From: an uncultured bacterium | GTDB taxonomy: Bacteria; Cyanobacteriota; Vampirovibrionia; Gastranaerophilales; Gastranaerophilaceae | Assembly: GCA_902776035.1 (NCBI GenBank) | Contig: CACYOO010000004.1 | Span: forward strand, 116,648-180,647 | Reading direction: 5' to 3' | Length of the DNA: 64,000 nucleotides | Shown here: positions 17,281 to 26,236 of the stretch, one piece after another | How positions within the stretch are numbered: the stretch's first letter is position 1 | Layout of the letters: each line of letters starts with the position of its first letter | Translations under genes and position numbers: made by a program | The notes under the pieces: model-generated | The model's database searches: none | What the model was told of the DNA's origin: nothing | Seen by the model: the letters and a program-made list of their open reading frames with translations, nothing else

Positions 17281-17345
17281 TGTAATAATGCAAAGAATAT
17301 TTACAAATGGAAAATAATGACGTTATAAATTATAATGTTGCTATT

Positions 17346-18491
17346 ATGAGAAAATTTATTTCTATTTGTTTAATATATGCATTTTTACTTGTTAATATTA
17401 TGCCTGTTTTTGCGGAAACTTATCAAGGTCATGCTGAAAAAACTGATGAAAGACAGATAGAACATTCTGAATTATTTACAGGTGCTGTTGATGTAATAGA
17501 TCAAAAAGACGTTATAAAAATGACAGTTTCTCAAGTTATTGATGGAAATTTATCAATAGAAGGTGATGAGTTTTTTGCAGAAGTCGTAAGTGATGTGTCA
17601 GGTGATAGCGGAATAGTTTTACCAAAAGGAACATTAGCACATGGTATCATAAGAGAACAATCAGAAGCCAAGAGATTAGGCAGAAACGGATATGTATCAC
17701 TTGAGTTTGATTATCTTGTTACACCTGATGGCAGAGAAATTCCAATACAGGGAAAAATGTCAACCAGAATGCATCCTGTTGTTGAAGCCGGCAAAATTGT
17801 GGCAACTGATATTGGATATACCGCAGCAGGAGGAGCTGTAGGTGGTTTGATGGCTTTGAATTTGTTTGGTATTGAAGCTGCAATTGCTTCTCACGGTTAT
17901 ACTGTTATGGGAGGAGCGGCTGTAGGCGGTACTGTTGGACTCGGTATGTCTTTATGGAGAAAGGGTAAAGATGTTTTGATTTCTCCCGGTGATGAAATAA
18001 GAGTAAAACTTGCAACTAAAATGACATTGCCTGTATATAAAGATACTGCTTTTAAACAACATGAAATTTTTTATCCGGGTTTAAAAATTAATATTACAAA
18101 TATTGTTCATGAAAAAGATCCGTTTGGTGATGCTAATACAATGACATTAACATTATCTATTTCTAATCTTACAAATATTACAATTTCAGGAATGGATTTA
18201 GCACTTGTTAATGACTACAATAAAATTTTCTCTCCATCAATTTTTGGTGATACAAATATTATGTTTAAACAAATAAAACCGGGAGAACGTGTTGCAGGAA
18301 GAATTTCATTTAATGTTGATAATTTAAACAGAAGTTTTTGGCTTACATTATACGATAGAAGAAATAAAAAAACTTTAACTAAAATTTCTTTAGATAATGC
18401 ATATAAAAAAGTACCAGAAAAAATTAAGAAAAAAAATGATAAGCTAAAAAAGAAAAAAAATTATTTTAAAGAGGATCCGTTTGAGGTATAG
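17346..18491 (+). CDS. secreted protein of unknown function with glycine-zipper segment
   Basis: The frame opens at 17307, but I choose ATG 17346 (381 aa) because a clean signal peptide starts there: MRKF, a hydrophobic core, then PVFA before ETYQG. The mature part has a beta-rich region containing VLPKGTLAHGII (SH3-like). Two Gly/Ala-rich stretches follow (about residues 165-215, GGAVGGLMAL and GGAAVGGTVGLGM) that could insert in a membrane. A second beta domain precedes a very Lys-rich tail. No family is recognised. No strong Shine-Dalgarno is seen at either start. It sits downstream of a strong promoter plus a leader terminator. Confidence 0.78.
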   Translation: MRKFISICLIYAFLLVNIMPVFAETYQGHAEKTDERQIEHSELFTGAVDVIDQKDVIKMTVSQVIDGNLSIEGDEFFAEVVSDVSGDSGIVLPKGTLAHGIIREQSEAKRLGRNGYVSLEFDYLVTPDGREIPIQGKMSTRMHPVVEAGKIVATDIGYTAAGGAVGGLMALNLFGIEAAIASHGYTVMGGAAVGGTVGLGMSLWRKGKDVLISPGDEIRVKLATKMTLPVYKDTAFKQHEIFYPGLKINITNIVHEKDPFGDANTMTLTLSISNLTNITISGMDLALVNDYNKIFSPSIFGDTNIMFKQIKPGERVAGRISFNVDNLNRSFWLTLYDRRNKKTLTKISLDNAYKKVPEKIKKKNDKLKKKKNYFKEDPFEV

Positions 18492-18542
18492 ATGATAAGC
18501 AAATTTTTTATTACTTTATCTTTTTAATTTAAAATGCTGATT

Positions 18543-18887
18543 TTATTCCTTATTTAAAAACATGCTTAATATTGTAAGTACAATTGTAGAAATAAATAAA
18601 CTCAAAAACCCACCCATATTTATTCCTAAACTTGTCCAGCGGGTGAATATGAAAATTAGTAATGTATTTAAAATAAATGCAGACAACCCTATGATAAATA
18701 TATTAGGTGTAATATTCATAAAACGTATAACGGGGTAAATTAATGCGTTTAAAATTGTAATTGTGAAAATCATTCCTATTGCTGTCATGTAACTTGAAAA
18801 AGAAAATACAGGAATAATCCATGCCAAGAAAGTAATTAAAATTGCGAATAATAATATTTTGACAGTTATAAATGTGGTTTCACTCAT
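18543..18887 (-). CDS. phage-holin-4-like small membrane protein (YvlD type)
   Basis: This 114-aa protein has four membrane helices and little else. It matches the pattern of the 'mycobacterial 4 TMS phage holin' / YvlD family (ILNALIYPVIRFMNI and a Gly-containing amphipathic loop before helix 4). In bacteria these are usually chromosomal membrane proteins linked to envelope stress rather than real holins. AAGGAG precedes the ATG. It is a single-gene unit, divergent from rplI and convergent with the secreted protein at 17346. Function uncertain. Confidence 0.75.
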   Translation of the reverse strand: MSETTFITVKILLFAILITFLAWIIPVFSFSSYMTAIGMIFTITILNALIYPVIRFMNITPNIFIIGLSAFILNTLLIFIFTRWTSLGINMGGFLSLFISTIVLTILSMFLNKE

Positions 18888-19012
18888 TATTTTATCTCCT
18901 TTGTTTTAGATTTACAAAGATATAATATAAAACGAATATTTTTTACACAATTAGACATGTGTCGTTTGTTAGTATAATATTTAAAATAATTGTTAAATTT
19001 TAAAAAAAGGTA

Positions 19013-19041
19013 TCGACATTTTTGTATGTTTTAAGTAAAAT
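19013..19041 (+). promoter_or_regulatory. promoter of rplI
   Basis: TCGACA (19013-19018), 17-base spacer and TAAAAT (19036-19041), each 5 of 6 to consensus. The expected transcription start is near 19048, giving a short leader with AAAGGAG before the rplI ATG. Confidence 0.6.
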
Positions 19042-19074
19042 TATTTTACACATACAACTTTAAAGGAGAAACAA

Positions 19075-19578
19075 ATGCAGGTAATATTAAAAAAAGAAGT
19101 TCAAAACTTAGGTGAACAAGGTGATTTAGTTACCGTAAAAGATGGTTATGCAAGAAATTATCTTTTACCTCAAAATTATGCAGAAATAGCAACTAAAGGT
19201 GCATTAGAAAATAGAGAACACAACTTAGCAAGAATAAAGGCAAAACAAGAAAAATTACATCAAGAAGCTTTAGAAAAAGCTGCTAAGATTGAAGAATTCG
19301 GAAAACTTGAATTGTCTGCAAAAGCAGGTGAAAGCGGAAAATTATTCGGAACAGTTACAACAAAGAAACTTTGCGAAGAATTACTTGAAAAATCAGGTAT
19401 TGAAGTTGATAGAAAGACTGTTTCTTTAAATGCTCCAATAAATAGAATTGGTAATTATAAGATGTTAATAAAATTAACTTCAAAAGTAAAAACTGAATTA
19501 GAAGTTGTTGTTACTGCATCTGAAGTTATCAAAGAAGAACTTGAAGTAGAAGAAACACAAGAAAATACTGAAGAATAA
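19075..19578 (+). CDS. rplI: 50S ribosomal protein L9
   Basis: L9 binds 23S rRNA and bridges neighbouring ribosomes. The 167-aa protein begins with the family signature (MQVILKKEVQNLGEQGD, then VKDGYARNYLLPQNYA). A long connecting helix and the C-terminal domain follow (GKLFGTVTTKKL), plus an acidic tail of about 18 residues longer than in E. coli. AAAGGAG lies before the ATG. Transcription appears to run from the 19013 promoter to the 19611 terminator as a single gene. The usual neighbours rpsF, rpsR and dnaB are not beside it. Confidence 0.96.
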   Translation: MQVILKKEVQNLGEQGDLVTVKDGYARNYLLPQNYAEIATKGALENREHNLARIKAKQEKLHQEALEKAAKIEEFGKLELSAKAGESGKLFGTVTTKKLCEELLEKSGIEVDRKTVSLNAPINRIGNYKMLIKLTSKVKTELEVVVTASEVIKEELEVEETQENTEE

Positions 19579-19610
19579 ATATTTATTTAAGCAGGTTACT
19601 AAAAATTTAG

Positions 19611-19644
19611 GCATGTTAGATAGAAATGTCTAACATGCTTTTTT
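19611..19644 (+). terminator. rho-independent terminator after rplI
   Basis: A 10-bp perfect stem (19611-19620 with 19629-19638), 8-base loop, then six Ts. The next gene starts only 5 bases after the T tract. Confidence 0.9.
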
Positions 19645-19649
19645 AAAAT

Positions 19650-20726
19650 ATGGAAGAAAGATTAAAAGAAAACTTAAAAAATGAATGTTTTGCAATTGGT
19701 TCGTTGCCTTATAAAAGCGTAGATAAAGCAATGAATGTTGTTGCGAAGTATTGTTCTGAAATCCCTTTTTGTCCGCAATTACCCAAGTTATCAAGATTTG
19801 AAGATATGATTCTTCAATATACGGACAATTTACCGGGTAAGTATGTTGAAAAAGAAACAGGAAAAGTATTTCTAACACAAGATACAGAAACATTCATTGA
19901 TGATTTAGAAAAATTATTTGTTACTTTTGAAGGTTTGGATGATATAAGTGATGAAGATTTAGATTATTATGGAATTACGGAAGAATATTCAAAAACATTC
20001 AGACCTTATATCGAATTAATAAACAAGTTACAACCTAATTTTGCTAAAACACAAGTAACAGGGCCTTTTACATTGTCATCTTCTTTGACAGATTTGTCTG
20101 ATAAATGTGCATGTTATGATGAAACCTTAAGAGAAGTCGTTACAAAAACACTTTCATTAAAAGCTCTGTGGCAGATAAAAGAAATTAAAAAAGTATCACC
20201 TAAAACTACTCCTATTATTTTTATAGATGAACCATCGTTATCACAATTGGGAACATCTGCATATTTGACAATATCTACAGAAGAAATAATAAATACAATA
20301 AAAATTGTATCTGATGTTATTCAAAAAAATGGCGGTTTAAGTGCAATTCATTGCTGTGGAAAATGTAATTGGTCAATAGCAATGGATGTGGGTATGAATA
20401 TTATTAATTTTGATGCTTATTCTTTTTCTGAAAATATGAGTACCTTTACTGAAAACTTAAAAGAATTTTATGAAAGGGATGGTTTTATAGCATGGGGGAT
20501 AGTTCCAACATTGGATTCTGAAGCACTTGAAAAAGCTAATAAAGATATACTGTTAAATAAGTTAAAAAAAGCACAAGAGCTGCTAATTAAAAAGGGCTTA
20601 GATGAAAATAGTGTTATAAATAATTCTATTATTACACCTTCTTGCGGGTGTGGTTCTTTAAGTGAGGAAATGGCGGAAAAAGCTTTAAAACTTACAAGTG
20701 AAATATCGAGTACATTGAAAGGATAA
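19650..20726 (+). CDS. MetE/UroD-superfamily methyltransferase-like protein
   Basis: This 358-aa TIM-barrel protein resembles the catalytic half of cobalamin-independent methionine synthase and the related corrinoid-protein methyltransferases. It has a zinc-type site with H234-x-C236 in IHCCGKCNW and a later Cys cluster in ITPSCGCGSL. FIDEPSL and QVTGPFTL are other superfamily marks. It lacks the N-terminal half of full MetE. Its downstream neighbours are a CooC-like ATPase (3-base gap) and folD, so it likely acts in methyl or tetrahydrofolate metabolism. The methyl donor and acceptor cannot be read from sequence. No Shine-Dalgarno is seen before ATG 19650, which sits against the rplI terminator. 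Confidence 0.78.
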   Translation: MEERLKENLKNECFAIGSLPYKSVDKAMNVVAKYCSEIPFCPQLPKLSRFEDMILQYTDNLPGKYVEKETGKVFLTQDTETFIDDLEKLFVTFEGLDDISDEDLDYYGITEEYSKTFRPYIELINKLQPNFAKTQVTGPFTLSSSLTDLSDKCACYDETLREVVTKTLSLKALWQIKEIKKVSPKTTPIIFIDEPSLSQLGTSAYLTISTEEIINTIKIVSDVIQKNGGLSAIHCCGKCNWSIAMDVGMNIINFDAYSFSENMSTFTENLKEFYERDGFIAWGIVPTLDSEALEKANKDILLNKLKKAQELLIKKGLDENSVINNSIITPSCGCGSLSEEMAEKALKLTSEISSTLKG

Positions 20727-20729
20727 ATT

Positions 20730-21482
20730 TTGACAACAACTTTAGCAATTACGGGAAAAGGCGGAAGCGGAAAAACTACAATTACAAAAGCTTTTTTAAA
20801 TATTTTTAAAGAGTATTTTCCTGATAAGTCAATTCTTTTGTTTGATAATGATTTAACAGGAGAATTGGGACATAGTTTTGGAAAAGATATAAGAAATACT
20901 ATTTATGGGATTAGAAGTGGTAAGCATGAGTATAAAACCGGTATTCCTGATGGCATGTCAAAATCAGAATATATAGAATGGGCTTTAGAAGATATTGTTG
21001 TAAAATTAGATGATAATGTTGATATTATTGTTTCTTGGCTTGTTGCATCAAAAGATTGCAGATGCCCTATCACAAAACAGATTAGTGATTCAGTTGCAAA
21101 ATTTATAAAACAATATGATATAGCTATTTTCGATTGTGAATTCGATTTAAAATACTTAAATCAACTTGTTGATGTTGATATTGATACAGCACTTATTGTA
21201 ACTAATCCTGATGAAGCATCAATTCATCTTGCAAAGAGAATAGATGAATATTCTGCAAAATATGCTGCAGGCGGACAGCTTGGGATTGTTTTAAATAAAG
21301 TAGAAAACAATGAGATGAATTTTATATTTGATATGTTGAAAAAATATGAACTTGAAGTTTTAGGTGTTATTCCTGTTGATAATGAATTGTTTACACATAC
21401 TATTGACAAAAATTCAAAGTTAGTACAAGATGCAATAAAACAATTTTATTTTAGGTTAAATTTACCGCAAAAGAGGGTGTAA
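20730..21482 (+). CDS. CooC-like P-loop ATPase (MinD/ParA superfamily)
   Basis: This 250-aa protein opens with a deviant Walker A (GKGGSGKTT, signature Lys10 and Lys15), then LLFDND and a switch region. It has C110-R-C112-P at the place where CooC nickel-insertion ATPases of CO dehydrogenase carry their metal-binding CxC. A late TALIVTNPDEASI and GIVLNKVENN complete the fold. Start is TTG 20730 with AAAGGA ahead. It shares one base with folD (TAATG). No CO dehydrogenase is in the window, so the metalloenzyme it serves, if any, is unknown. Another MinD-like role cannot be excluded. Confidence 0.78.
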   Translation: MTTTLAITGKGGSGKTTITKAFLNIFKEYFPDKSILLFDNDLTGELGHSFGKDIRNTIYGIRSGKHEYKTGIPDGMSKSEYIEWALEDIVVKLDDNVDIIVSWLVASKDCRCPITKQISDSVAKFIKQYDIAIFDCEFDLKYLNQLVDVDIDTALIVTNPDEASIHLAKRIDEYSAKYAAGGQLGIVLNKVENNEMNFIFDMLKKYELEVLGVIPVDNELFTHTIDKNSKLVQDAIKQFYFRLNLPQKRV

Positions 21483-22312
21483 TGGGTATTATAATAGACG
21501 GAAAACACGTAGCAGATAAGATAACAGAAGATTTAAAACTTAAAATAGAATCAATGGATAAAAAGCCGCATTTAACTGTTATTCAAGTCGGTAATAATCC
21601 TGCAAGTACAATTTATGTAGGTTTAAAAAAGAAAAAATCAGAAGCAATAGGTATAAAGTCAACTGTAATAAATTTGCCTGAAACGGTTTCAGAAGTTGAT
21701 TTAATTGATAAAATCGAAGAATTAAATATTGATTTAGATGTTGATGCAATACTAGTTCAACTACCTTTGCCAAAACATATATCAGAAGAAAATATTATTA
21801 AAGCAATTTCTCCGTTTAAGGATGTAGATGGTTTTACGGTTGAAAATACAGGAAATTTATTAAACAATATAAAACCTAACGTATATCCTTGTACACCAAA
21901 GGGTGTTATACGGCTTTTGGAAGAATACAATATAGATATTGCAGGTAAGCATGCAGTAATTGTAGGTCGTTCTAATATTGTCGGCAGACCTCTTGCAGTT
22001 ATGCTATTGAACAGAAATGCTACGGTAACTATTTGTCATTCTTATACAAAGAATTTATCAGATATAACCCGAAACGCAGATATATTAATTTCAGCCGTTG
22101 GAAAAAAGATTATTTACAAAGATATGGTTAAAGAGGGTGCAGTTGTAGTTGATGTTGGTATATTTAAGGATGCAAACGGAAAAACAACAGGTGATGTTGA
22201 TTTTGAAAATGTAAAAGGTATTGCATCATATATTACCCCTGTTCCAAAGGGTGTAGGGCCTATGACAATTGCAATGCTTATGGAAAATACTGTAGAATTG
22301 GCAAAGCAATAA
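21482..22312 (+). CDS. folD: methylenetetrahydrofolate dehydrogenase / methenyl-THF cyclohydrolase
   Basis: FolD interconverts 5,10-methylene-, 5,10-methenyl- and 10-formyl-tetrahydrofolate using NADP. The 276-aa protein shows the catalytic Tyr/Lys motif in STIYVGLKKKKSEAIGI, the substrate motif KDVDGFT, and PCTPKGVIRLL. The Rossmann signature is VVGRSNIVGRPLAVML-like (here IVGRSNIVGRPLA), and the C-terminal motif is PVPKGVGPMT. Length is normal. Its ATG overlaps the stop of the CooC-like gene by one base, and uvrB follows 3 bases later, so this is a four-gene operon from 19650 to 24304. Confidence 0.95.
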   Translation: MGIIIDGKHVADKITEDLKLKIESMDKKPHLTVIQVGNNPASTIYVGLKKKKSEAIGIKSTVINLPETVSEVDLIDKIEELNIDLDVDAILVQLPLPKHISEENIIKAISPFKDVDGFTVENTGNLLNNIKPNVYPCTPKGVIRLLEEYNIDIAGKHAVIVGRSNIVGRPLAVMLLNRNATVTICHSYTKNLSDITRNADILISAVGKKIIYKDMVKEGAVVVDVGIFKDANGKTTGDVDFENVKGIASYITPVPKGVGPMTIAMLMENTVELAKQ

Positions 22313-22315
22313 TTT

Positions 22316-24304
22316 ATGGACGATAATCGTAAATTTAAACTCAATACAAAATATTTACCATCAGGAGATCAGCCGGCAGCAATAAAACAACTCGTAAACG
22401 GTATAAATGCAGGTTATGATACTCAGACTTTGCTTGGTATTACAGGTTCAGGTAAAACATTTACTATTGCAAATGTAATAGAACAAGTTCAAAAACCGAC
22501 ACTTATTATATCGCACAATAAAACTCTTGCAGCGCAGCTATATAATGAGTTCAAGGAACTTTTTCCTGATAATGCTGTTGAATATTTTATAAGTTATTAT
22601 GATTATTATCAACCTGAAGCTTATATACCAAGAACAGATACTTATATTGAAAAATCTGCGAGTATCAATGATGAAATAGATTTATTAAGACATAATACGA
22701 CACGTGGGCTTTATGAAAGAAATGATGTAATTGTTGTAGCTTCTGTAAGTTGTATATATGGTTTGGGCTTACCGGAAAATTATTTTAAAGGTGCAATTGA
22801 GCTTTCTGTAGGTATGGAAATATCAAGAGAAGATTTACTAAAACATCTGGTAAGTGTTCAATATACAAGAAATGATGTAGTTTTAGAGCGTGCAAATTTC
22901 AGAGCAAGAGGAGATATTGTAGAGATTATTCCGTCTTATGAAAAAATTGTTACACGTATATATTTTTTTGGAGATGAAATTGAAAAAATAATCAGAATAG
23001 ATAATACAACAGGTGAAGTACTTGAAAATATTAATAAGACAGTAATTTATCCTGCGGTACATTATCTTGCCTATGATGAAAATGTTGAAGAAACAATCGG
23101 CTTAATAAGGCAGGAATTGCAAACACGTCTTATAGAATTAAGAAGTCAAAATAAGCTTATAGAAGCACAACGGCTTGAACAGCGTGTAAAATATGATATA
23201 GAAATGATAAAAGAAGTAGGTTATTGCTCCGGTATAGAAAATTATTCCAGAATAATAGAAAGACGACCTGCCGGTTCAGCACCTGCAACATTGTTAGATT
23301 ATTTCAGAGGAGATTTTCTAACAGTTATAGATGAATCACATGTAACACTTCCTCAAATAAAAGGAATGTCGCATGGTGATGCTGCACGAAAAGATACGTT
23401 AATAGAATATGGATTCAGATTACCTTGTGCTAAGGATAATCGACCTTTAAAAAATGAAGAATTTTTTGCAAAAGTCGGACAAAAAATTTATATATCAGCA
23501 ACCCCCGGAGAATTTGAACTTTCAACATCCCAACAATATGTAGAACAAATAATAAGACCAACGGGCTTAGTCGATCCAAAAGTTTATGTCAGACCGATTA
23601 ATTCACAAATAAATGATTTAAAATCTGAAATAGCAAAAAGAGTTAAGAAAAATGAACGTGTCTTAATTACAACTCTTACAAAAAAAATGGCAGAGGACTT
23701 ATGTTATTATTTCTTGCAAGAGGGAATAAAAGTACGTTATTTACATAGTGAAATAAAATCTTTAGAACGCATAGAAATTCTGAGAGATTTACGTTTAGGT
23801 GAATTTGATGTTTTAATAGGTGTAAACTTGTTAAGAGAAGGACTTGATATACCTGAGGTTTCACTTGTTGCAATAATGGATGCTGATAAAGAGGGATTTT
23901 TACGTTCGGAAACAAGTTTGATACAGACTATTGGTCGTGCAGCACGTAATTCTTGCGGTGAAGTTATTATGTATGCCGATAATATGACAGATTCAATGAA
24001 ACATGCTATTGATGAAACAGAACGCAGAAGGGATTTACAGATAGCTTATAATAAAAAATACGGAATAGTTCCGCAGACAATCAAAAAACCTATTGAAAAT
24101 AATTTGCTATCACTTGTTGCAAGCTATAGAAACTTTGAAGATATTGTTGCGGAAGAAATGGTTGACTTAGGTATAGAGAAAAAAGATTTACCAAAACTTA
24201 TAACAAAACTGGAAAAAGATATGCATAAAGCTGCTAAAATACTTGATTTTGAGCGAGCAGCAGAAATCAGAGATCAGCTTAAAAGACTTAGAGAAATGTT
24301 GTAA
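22316..24304 (+). CDS. uvrB: excinuclease ABC subunit B
   Basis: UvrB is the damage-verifying helicase-like subunit of nucleotide excision repair. The 662-aa protein carries Walker A ([10 protein letters not shown]), the DNA-strand-clamping beta-hairpin ([15 protein letters not shown]), and helicase motifs DESHVTLPQ and TIGRAARN. The C-terminal UVR domain that meets UvrC is present ([18 protein letters not shown]). Length is normal. It is the last gene of the operon with folD and converges on the PfkB gene with 3 bases between the stops; no terminator is visible there. Confidence 0.97.
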   Translation: MDDNRKFKLNTKYLPSGDQPAAIKQLVNGINAGYDTQTLLGITGSGKTFTIANVIEQVQKPTLIISHNKTLAAQLYNEFKELFPDNAVEYFISYYDYYQPEAYIPRTDTYIEKSASINDEIDLLRHNTTRGLYERNDVIVVASVSCIYGLGLPENYFKGAIELSVGMEISREDLLKHLVSVQYTRNDVVLERANFRARGDIVEIIPSYEKIVTRIYFFGDEIEKIIRIDNTTGEVLENINKTVIYPAVHYLAYDENVEETIGLIRQELQTRLIELRSQNKLIEAQRLEQRVKYDIEMIKEVGYCSGIENYSRIIERRPAGSAPATLLDYFRGDFLTVIDESHVTLPQIKGMSHGDAARKDTLIEYGFRLPCAKDNRPLKNEEFFAKVGQKIYISATPGEFELSTSQQYVEQIIRPTGLVDPKVYVRPINSQINDLKSEIAKRVKKNERVLITTLTKKMAEDLCYYFLQEGIKVRYLHSEIKSLERIEILRDLRLGEFDVLIGVNLLREGLDIPEVSLVAIMDADKEGFLRSETSLIQTIGRAARNSCGEVIMYADNMTDSMKHAIDETERRRDLQIAYNKKYGIVPQTIKKPIENNLLSLVASYRNFEDIVAEEMVDLGIEKKDLPKLITKLEKDMHKAAKILDFERAAEIRDQLKRLREML

Positions 24305-24307
24305 TCT

Positions 24308-25360
24308 TTATATAGGAATAATTTTGTATGTATAATCAGGATTAGATTTTAATTTTTCTTCTACTTCATCAAATGTTAAAAGACCTTCTGTAGCTCCAAA
24401 TGCTGATACAACAGAACCCGAATTAATTGAAGCATATAATAAAGATTTACCTATATCTAAATTTGTTTTGTGCATAGATGCACAGAATGTTGATGCAAAA
24501 GCATCACCTGCTCCTAATGTAGATACAATTTTTCCCGGAAATACAGGTGCATAGTATACTTTTTCACCACCGGCATAAGCATACGCTCCATTACCACCAT
24601 CCGTCATTACGATTACTTGATAATCTTGAACTTTTAATTTCTTTAATATACTTATGATATCAGGATGTATAGGCTTATCCGAATAACATTCTTCTGCTGT
24701 ATCAGGTCGAACTTCTATTTTTGTACACATTTGAGCTTCTTCTTTATTCATTACAACAACTTGTGCATATTCTAATATCCTTTTCATATACTCAAATCCT
24801 TTTTTGATACTGGAAGAACCAGCATTTACACAAATTTTCAAATCATTTTTATGTGCAAAATCTATAATTGGCTCTAAAATTTTTGTTGATTTACCGTTTA
24901 AAGGTGCAAGATATAAAAATTCAGCATCTTTAATTGCTTCAAAATCAATATCTTCTTTTTTTATTTCACCATTACCGCCTCTGTGAGCAAGAACAGTTCT
25001 ATCACCTTCAAAACTTACAAGAATAATTGAAAAGCCGGTTGTTGTTTTTGAGGTTTGTACAATATGCGATAAATTAACTTTTTTATCTTCGAAAAATTTA
25101 AAAATACCTTTTGAATAAATATCTTTTCCTATTTTAAAAATAGCAGAGGTATCATAACCAAGATTTGCAAAATTTACGGCAGTATTAACTCCGCCACCTC
25201 CTACCTTTGTATCAAAATCAGTTATATCTAACTTTGCACCATACCTATAACTCATATAATCTGCTTTTCTATCTTTCGAATTTACAGATACAATATTTGC
25301 ATCATCACATTTTACAAATACGTCAATTGTGGCACTGCCTATAGTTACTATTTTTAACAT
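24308..25360 (-). CDS. PfkB-family carbohydrate/nucleoside kinase
   Basis: This 350-aa ribokinase-fold protein has the first PfkB signature region (DTKVGGGGVNTAVNFANLGY), a GFSIILVSFEGDRTVLAHRG strand, and the anion-hole and catalytic-base motif TLGAGDAFASTFCAS. Substrate cannot be fixed: ribokinase, adenosine kinase and sugar kinases share these motifs. AAAGGAG precedes the ATG. Downstream (3 bases) is the convergent uvrB. Upstream, 18 bases away, is the SPOR gene on the same strand, so the two may be co-transcribed. Confidence 0.88.
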   Translation of the reverse strand: MLKIVTIGSATIDVFVKCDDANIVSVNSKDRKADYMSYRYGAKLDITDFDTKVGGGGVNTAVNFANLGYDTSAIFKIGKDIYSKGIFKFFEDKKVNLSHIVQTSKTTTGFSIILVSFEGDRTVLAHRGGNGEIKKEDIDFEAIKDAEFLYLAPLNGKSTKILEPIIDFAHKNDLKICVNAGSSSIKKGFEYMKRILEYAQVVVMNKEEAQMCTKIEVRPDTAEECYSDKPIHPDIISILKKLKVQDYQVIVMTDGGNGAYAYAGGEKVYYAPVFPGKIVSTLGAGDAFASTFCASMHKTNLDIGKSLLYASINSGSVVSAFGATEGLLTFDEVEEKLKSNPDYTYKIIPI

Positions 25361-25378
25361 TTATTTCTCCTTTTAATA

Positions 25379-26098
25379 TTATTCTTTTATTATTTTTGCA
25401 GGAAAGTTATTTCTCAATAATTCATTTGCGAGGGATTGAGCTTTTTCTTCAGATGAAAAAGAACCTACTTGCAATGTATATGAGCCATGTATATTTTTTA
25501 TAAATGGTGTAACACCCAAACCTGACTCCTGTAATATTGATTGAGCAACTTTTGCTTGATCAATTGAGGAATAATTTCCTACTACAACTTTTGTAATTGT
25601 ATTGTGAGCAGGTAAAGAAACAGTTTGTTTCGGGGATTGTTCCTCTTTATTTACTCCAGATTCATTATGATTACTTTCTTTTTTATCTGTTATTTTTGAA
25701 TTATTTTCTTTTGAATCTGTTTTTGCAGGTATTTTTACTTTCTGTTCTAATTCTTTAGAAAAATATTTATCCTCTGAAATTTCATCTTCTTCGGTTTCAG
25801 ATTTTTTAATATTATTTTTTCTTTTTTCAGATTCACTTATTGTATCTTCAGATTGTATGGCTTTTAATCTGTCATCAATAAATCCTTTTACACCAAGTCC
25901 GCTTTCTTTCTTTTCAATTTCCTGATCTTCTCCTATTGTAACATCTACATCAGGACTTATTCTTTTAGCTGCACCTATAAAGAAAACTAGCATGATTAAA
26001 AATGTTGTTACAAAAACAGTTAAAACATTCTTCGAAGTAACATCTTTACTTTTTTTATATTTCTTAAATTCTTTATATTCAGGGTATTTTTCTACCAT
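25379..26098 (-). CDS. SPOR-domain membrane protein
   Basis: This 239-aa protein has a cytoplasmic basic N-terminus and one membrane helix (about residues 24-44). A charged, Glu/Lys/Ser-rich disordered linker follows, then a C-terminal SPOR domain (residues of about 165-237; VVVGNYSSIDQAKVAQ and LQVGSFSSEEKAQSLANEL). SPOR domains bind denuded glycan strands at division septa, so a role in cell division or envelope upkeep is likely. The layout matches FtsN/DedD-type proteins. It is divergent from the conserved-ends protein gene at 26237. Confidence 0.87.
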   Translation of the reverse strand: MVEKYPEYKEFKKYKKSKDVTSKNVLTVFVTTFLIMLVFFIGAAKRISPDVDVTIGEDQEIEKKESGLGVKGFIDDRLKAIQSEDTISESEKRKNNIKKSETEEDEISEDKYFSKELEQKVKIPAKTDSKENNSKITDKKESNHNESGVNKEEQSPKQTVSLPAHNTITKVVVGNYSSIDQAKVAQSILQESGLGVTPFIKNIHGSYTLQVGSFSSEEKAQSLANELLRNNFPAKIIKE

Positions 26099-26236
26099 AA
26101 TAAAATCCTTTTCACAAATGTATTGTACTTCAAAAAATATAAAAAGAATATTAACAATTGTAACAATAAACTAAAGTTTTTCCTTAATCTTGTCGATATA
26201 CATGATGTAGGAAATAGGAAATTAGGAATTTGTAGT

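Noticed and set aside
18543..18887. Holin of a prophage
   Set aside because: No phage genes surround it, and chromosomal YvlD-type proteins share the four-helix pattern.
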